Positions 60,240-64,000 of a DNA stretch of 64,000 nt are shown here, piece after piece (position 1 is the stretch's first letter; each line of letters starts with the position of its first letter). A program made the translations under genes and the position numbers. Source of the stretch: an uncultured Collinsella sp. (GTDB lineage Bacteria > Actinomycetota > Coriobacteriia > Coriobacteriales > Coriobacteriaceae). The DNA is taken from assembly GCA_900540985.1 (NCBI GenBank), contig UQIC01000005.1, positions 1-64,000 of the forward strand, written 5' to 3'. The notes beneath the pieces are model-generated. The model saw only the letters and a list, made by a program, of their open reading frames with translations. It was not told the origin of the DNA and searched no databases.

Positions 60240-61691
60240 CTAGAAGCTGACATCGAAGCCAGCGCCAGCGCCCTCTTCATCAGTGGTCGGCACGCCCTTT
60301 GCCTTGTTGTAGGCAAAGATCAAGACGATCGGCACGATAAAGGCGATGAGATTGCCAGCCACATACCACATGAGCGTCTCGGGCGTGACGATGAGCAGGC
60401 CAAGCACGCCGGTCAGACCCTGACCGATGGCGCGCACCTCAAAGAGCTTCACGAAGGCACCGCCGCAGCCTGCACCGATGCAAGCGCAGATGAACGGGAT
60501 GATCGAGTAGCGCATGTTTGCAGCGAAGATAGCGGGCTCGGAGATTCCGACCAGCGTCGGGATAAAGGACGACATGCAGATGTTGCGCTCTTTGGAATGC
60601 TTCTTATGAATGAGGTACATGCCGATGGCGCCGCCGCCCTGGGCGATAATGGAAACCGACCAGATGGCCTGGATGTAGTTGAAGCCAGTCGTGGCGACGA
60701 GGTTTGCCTCGATACCCTGGATGAACTGATGCGTACCGGTAACGACAAGCGGCTGCAGGAACGCGGCGAAGACAAAGGCACCAAAGACGCCCATCCTGTT
60801 GTACAGGATATCGATTACGCCGCCGAGGACGTCGCCGATCAGGTTGCCGAGCGGGCCGAACACGGTGAACAGGGCGACGTTAGCAAGAATCAGGGTAACG
60901 GTCGGGACAAAGACGAACGAAACGACCTCGGGGATGTACTTCTGGGCAATCTTTTCGACCTTGGCCATAAACCAGGCAGTCAGGATTGCAGGGAACACGC
61001 CGCCCTGGAAAGCAACCATGGGAATGGATAGCGGACCAAAGTTCCAGTACTCAGCACCCGTCGGGTCCATAACGAACGTGTTGCGGTTCATAAGGCTCGG
61101 GTGAACCATGACGATACCGACGAGGATGCCCAGGATCGGGTTACCGCCAAAACGCTTGACCGCGCTGTACATAACCAGGACAGGCAGGTAGTCGAACGTG
61201 GTGGCGATAATGGCAAAGAAGCTTGCGAGGTTCTTGAGGAACTCGCTGTGATCGGCGAGGCTGCCTTCCATGCCAAAGAGGCCGTTGGCAACGATCAGCG
61301 ACTTAAGGCCGATGATGATTGCAGCGCCGACGAAGGCAGGAATGATGGGGATAAAGATATCCGAGAATACCTTGAGGACCGAGAAGAACTTGCCCTTCTT
61401 GTCCGCCTCGGCGCCCTTGACCTCGGAAGCACTAATCTCCTTAACGCCCGTCAGAGCCATAAACTCATCGTAAACCTTGTTGACGGTACCGGTACCGAAG
61501 ATGATCATGAGCTGGCCGCTGTTGTACAGCACGCCCTTGACGCCATCGATGTTCTCGAGCTCGGCCTTGTTGTATTTGCTCGTATCCTTGAGCACCAGAC
61601 GCAGACGGGTCACGCAATGCGTGGCGCCCTCGATGTTCTCCAGTCCGCCGACGTTGTCGACGACTTGCTGGGACACTGCCTTGTAGTCCAT
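60240..61691 (-). CDS. scrA: PTS sucrose-family EIIBC transporter
   Basis: The product has 483 residues from ATG 61691 (GGAG upstream). The EIIB domain has the phospho-Cys26 in GATHCVTRLRLVLKD, then EIIC from about 100 with FSDIFIPIIPAFVGAAIIIGL, HPSLMN, GGVFPAILTAWFMAKVEK and GISEPAIFAANMRYSIIPF. There is no EIIA domain; these glucose/sucrose-family permeases often borrow EIIA(Glc) from elsewhere. It lies between two GH32 genes and probably imports sucrose or a related beta-fructoside as the phosphate. Confidence 0.88.
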   Translation of the reverse strand: MDYKAVSQQVVDNVGGLENIEGATHCVTRLRLVLKDTSKYNKAELENIDGVKGVLYNSGQLMIIFGTGTVNKVYDEFMALTGVKEISASEVKGAEADKKGKFFSVLKVFSDIFIPIIPAFVGAAIIIGLKSLIVANGLFGMEGSLADHSEFLKNLASFFAIIATTFDYLPVLVMYSAVKRFGGNPILGILVGIVMVHPSLMNRNTFVMDPTGAEYWNFGPLSIPMVAFQGGVFPAILTAWFMAKVEKIAQKYIPEVVSFVFVPTVTLILANVALFTVFGPLGNLIGDVLGGVIDILYNRMGVFGAFVFAAFLQPLVVTGTHQFIQGIEANLVATTGFNYIQAIWSVSIIAQGGGAIGMYLIHKKHSKERNICMSSFIPTLVGISEPAIFAANMRYSIIPFICACIGAGCGGAFVKLFEVRAIGQGLTGVLGLLIVTPETLMWYVAGNLIAFIVPIVLIFAYNKAKGVPTTDEEGAGAGFDVSF

Positions 61692-61736
61692 GTTCCTCTC
61701 CATTCCTTTTCTAAATCATAAAACGGTTCGTTGCCG

Positions 61737-63119
61737 CTACAGAGACGCGATCGTTGCGTTTGCGCACTTGAGCGCACCGTCGGTGACGGTAAGCGCCACA
61801 CCCTGGCCCTGCTTGTTGCAGAAGCGAGCGTTGAGCGCAACATCATCGACAAAGATGGTCGCGATGTCGTCGTCGACGACCAGACGCACATGGTGAGTGC
61901 CCTCGCCCTTAAAGAACAACGGACGCTCGAGGCCCATGTTGTTGACCTGGAACCACGGATACTGGGGGGCCGCCGTAAACTCGAGTTTGCCCTCACGCAG
62001 GTTGGCGCGGAACTCATAGGCAAGACCGGACTCGGCGTCCTCGGCAAGCTTCACCGAGAAGCCGGCAGCGTCACCGGCGAGCTCGATGTCGGCGTCGAGC
62101 ATATAGGTAGAACCGGCATCCGCGGCGAGCACCTGCTCGACCTTGCCCGACTCGCACGAAAGCTCAAAGGCCTCGACTGCCTTAGCCTCGCCAAAGGCGC
62201 CAAGCATGCTGTCGGGAAGCTTGGTGCCGAGCGTTCCGTCGGCACGCTGAACGATCTCGAGAGGCATAAAAGTGCCACCCCACAGGTAAGAGCTGGGGTC
62301 GCCGCCCTCGTCGCGCGTAGGAACCCAACCAAAGAGAACGCGGCGCTCGCCGTCAAATGCGGTACGTGCAGCATAGTACGCGCGGCCATCGAAGGAATCG
62401 TCCGCAGGAGTGATCCAAGGACCGTTGATAGAGCGAGACATGCGGTAACGGGTCTTGTTGCCATCACTGTACTCAGAGAACACCAGATACCACCAGTCGC
62501 CCATCTTAAAGAGATCAGGCATCTCGAACATGGTGTACAGGCCCGGATTCCACCAGTCACCCTGGAACTCCCAGGTATCCAGGTCCTTGGAGGTGAACTT
62601 GACCAGACGACCGGTCATCAGACGCTTGTCCTCGCCCACACGCGTGCCGAGGATGAGCATGTACTCTTCGTTTTCCTCATCCCAAAGAACAAAGGGATCG
62701 CGCCAGTTGCGGTCATCGTAACCCTCCTGGGGCGGAAGCAGCGTCTCGGCGATGTTCTTCTCCCACTTGACGGCGTCGTCACTCGTTGCGTGAAGAAGAA
62801 CCTGCTTCATCAAGCGCGCGCGGACCTTATCGCGATTGCAACCAGTGTAGAGCGCATGGTACTTGTCGCCCACCTTAAACACTGTGCCGGCATAAACATA
62901 CTGGTCGACTTCCTCGTCGCCGCCACGCTCAAGGCTCTCGCCAAAGTCCTTGTAGTTGACGAAATCCTTGGTCGTCGCGAGTGCCCAGCCAAACGGCTCT
63001 CCGAAAGGTCCGGGGTTACGCGTGTCACGCTGATGATAGAGATAGAACGTGCCGTCCTCGCCGTACGGCATGATGTCGCCTACCCAAATTCCCTCAGGCT
63101 GGTAATACACCTTGTGCAT
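61737..63119 (-). CDS. Divergent GH32-type glycoside hydrolase
   Basis: The product has 460 residues from ATG 63119 (AAAGGAAG upstream). Clan GH-J five-bladed propeller pattern with NWRDPFVLWD (stabiliser) and MFEMPDLFK (acid/base Glu), plus a C-terminal sandwich. The usual NDPNG nucleophile block is replaced by GIWVGDIMPYGEDGTFYLYHQRD, with Asp in GDIMP as likely nucleophile. Such enzymes may cut fructans or sucrose derivatives. It is the first gene after the operators, in operon with the PTS gene (45 bp). Confidence 0.82.
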   Translation of the reverse strand: MHKVYYQPEGIWVGDIMPYGEDGTFYLYHQRDTRNPGPFGEPFGWALATTKDFVNYKDFGESLERGGDEEVDQYVYAGTVFKVGDKYHALYTGCNRDKVRARLMKQVLLHATSDDAVKWEKNIAETLLPPQEGYDDRNWRDPFVLWDEENEEYMLILGTRVGEDKRLMTGRLVKFTSKDLDTWEFQGDWWNPGLYTMFEMPDLFKMGDWWYLVFSEYSDGNKTRYRMSRSINGPWITPADDSFDGRAYYAARTAFDGERRVLFGWVPTRDEGGDPSSYLWGGTFMPLEIVQRADGTLGTKLPDSMLGAFGEAKAVEAFELSCESGKVEQVLAADAGSTYMLDADIELAGDAAGFSVKLAEDAESGLAYEFRANLREGKLEFTAAPQYPWFQVNNMGLERPLFFKGEGTHHVRLVVDDDIATIFVDDVALNARFCNKQGQGVALTVTDGALKCANATIASL

Positions 63120-63167
63120 CCGAGACTTCCTTTCCCACAAGATACTAACTCGGTACAACTGCAAGAT

Positions 63168-63248
63168 ATGTCAATCGTTTTCATATGTCAAACGTTTTCA
63201 CATCAATACGTCTTTTCGCAGTTCCAGTCGTCGGCAAACGGTTGACAT
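63168..63248 (-). promoter_or_regulatory. Three LacI-type operators of the sucrose operon
   Basis: ATGTCAATCGTTTTCATAT (63168-63186) and ATGTCAAACGTTTTCACAT (63185-63203) are direct repeats 17 bp apart. A third, inverted copy (63231-63248) reads ATGTCAACCGTTTGCC on the minus strand. The central CG in an A/T frame is typical of LacI-family sites. They lie between the lacI stop codon and the GH32 start. Confidence 0.75.
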
Positions 63249-63303
63249 ATGCCGGCGAACGGTCATCAGAGGCGTTTGAGGAATTCTTTTGGCACGGGAT
63301 GAA

Positions 63304-64000
63304 CTACGCGGTTTTGCCCTCAATGAGTTCAACGGGGAGCTTGATATTCGATTCAGGATTATCGCCGTTAACAAGAGCGATGATGGATTGCGCCGCGAGC
63401 TCTCCGATGCGATCGATATCTTGGCGTACGGTTGTTAAGTCAGGCATAAACGTCATAGTGCGGCGGGCACCATCCGCGCCCACGACCTTAATATCGTCCG
63501 GAGCGCTCAAGCCGCGCTGCTTCATAATGTTGAGACAGATGGCCGCCATCGTGTCGTCTCCCGCAAAGATGCCGTCAATATCGGGGTTCTCATCGAGGAT
63601 CTTCGCAACGACCGCGCTCTTTTCGTCGTCGGGCTTAACGAACTCGACCTCACGGACAAGCGCGGGCAAACCGGCCTGCTCAACAACATCGAGGTAGGCA
63701 TCGGTACGCTTATTGGCAGGCATGCGCATGCGGCTATTGCTGCGCAGGCACAGGATGCGTGAACACCCGTCATCGATCAGGCGACGCGTGGCAAGTTCGC
63801 CGATGCTATAGCTGTCGCTCGCAATCTGAACAGAGGCCTCGCCAAGGTCGCAGTCGATACCAACCAGGCTCAAGCCCATCTCGGCATATGCCTCAGCACC
63901 GATATTGAGGGAGTTGACGATGACGCCGTCGACCATATTGCGGCGGAGCATGTCAATATAGGAACGCTCAAGATCGGGTCGATTGGCGCTGTTGCACAGC
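63304..64000 (-). CDS. LacI-family repressor of the sucrose locus (5' end outside window)
   Basis: At least 232 residues of the C-terminal effector-binding domain are present; the frame is open to the right edge (LCNSANRPDLERSYIDMLRRNMVDGVIV...). VGIDCDLGEASVQIASDSYSIGELATRRLIDDGCSRILCLR and DIDGIFAGDDTMAAICLNIMKQRGLSAPDDIKVVGADGA are typical for LacI/ScrR sugar-binding domains. The DNA-binding HTH lies beyond 64000. It precedes the GH32-PTS-scrB genes on the same strand with matching operators between, so it is their likely regulator. Confidence 0.88.
   Translation of the reverse strand, partial: LCNSANRPDLERSYIDMLRRNMVDGVIVNSLNIGAEAYAEMGLSLVGIDCDLGEASVQIASDSYSIGELATRRLIDDGCSRILCLRSNSRMRMPANKRTDAYLDVVEQAGLPALVREVEFVKPDDEKSAVVAKILDENPDIDGIFAGDDTMAAICLNIMKQRGLSAPDDIKVVGADGARRTMTFMPDLTTVRQDIDRIGELAAQSIIALVNGDNPESNIKLPVELIEGKTA

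Overview
This window is about 60% GC, gene-dense bacterial chromosome. The gene content suggests a Gram-positive gut anaerobe of the class Coriobacteriia, most likely Collinsella or a close relative. That is an inference from family composition: a 2-hydroxyacyl-CoA dehydratase/activase giant, a PTS-driven sucrose locus, an anaerobic PFL activase, a PF06541 membrane protein, coiled-coil surface proteins and many intergenic palindromes. No rRNA, tRNA, IS transposase, prophage or CRISPR array was found.

Layout. 1-3336 (-): a very large coiled-coil surface protein with a central CAP/SEC10-like domain, running off the left edge and carrying a G9 tract just after the signal peptide. 3644-6370: DUF389 membrane protein, an arylsulfotransferase remnant and a 3-hydroxyacyl-CoA dehydrogenase. 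6785-12291 (-): a 1594-residue acyl-CoA dehydratase activase fusion behind its own TetR gene. 12413-15411 (-): TetR, MFS exporter and Cof-type HAD phosphatase. 15486-17309 (-): amt and glnB. 17508-19067 (-): PF06541 membrane protein and HD-domain protein. 19295-21076 (+): a divergent DXS-like enzyme. 21532-25817 (+): a complete glutamate-type ABC transporter and a class I amidotransferase-like hydrolase. 25928-28188 (-): HPt protein and a degenerate-GGDEF/REC/HD-GYP protein. 28400-36372: alpha/beta hydrolase, radical SAM protein, SEC-C methionine aminopeptidase, 2-hydroxyacid dehydrogenase, M18 aminopeptidase, choloylglycine-hydrolase-like enzyme and phosphofructokinase. 36828-43038: XRE membrane regulator, small conserved protein, FtsX/MacB ABC exporter and a GyrI-like protein behind a LexA-like box. 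43210-43772: a junction of two broken genes (Abi_2 and ClC). 43917-50192: ogt, asd, lysC, thrC and thrB (aspartate to threonine). 50609-53571: XRE gene with palindromic operator, a zinc-ribbon-like membrane protein, and a DUF3990/HTH toxin-antitoxin-like pair with a double operator. 53673-58417: engB, mtnN, serine hydrolase, pflA and DegV. 58696-64000 (-): sucrose/fructan locus (two GH32-type enzymes, PTS EIIBC and a LacI regulator running off the right edge).

The most unusual feature is the intergenic DNA. It holds several families of inverted repeats: (i) two-tier nested palindromes (36396-36516, 44761-44880, 50216-50332, and a divergent one at 49186-49297) whose stems differ completely but stay perfectly self-complementary, around short conserved motifs CGTCCTCGRHCATG and CTGCGGA; (ii) four copies of a 68-69 bp palindrome with arms like AGTTGCGGTGATATAGTTCC; (iii) hairpins sharing a CTGTCCC core, several touching stop codons; (iv) three palindromes phased exactly 80 bp apart at 21133-21349. 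Family (i) has the signature of a structured, covarying RNA or DNA element and is the best candidate for something undescribed. Second is the G9 tract in the surface protein, where gain or loss of one G makes a stop codon at once or within a few codons. All functional statements rest on reading motifs and general family knowledge; no database search was run.
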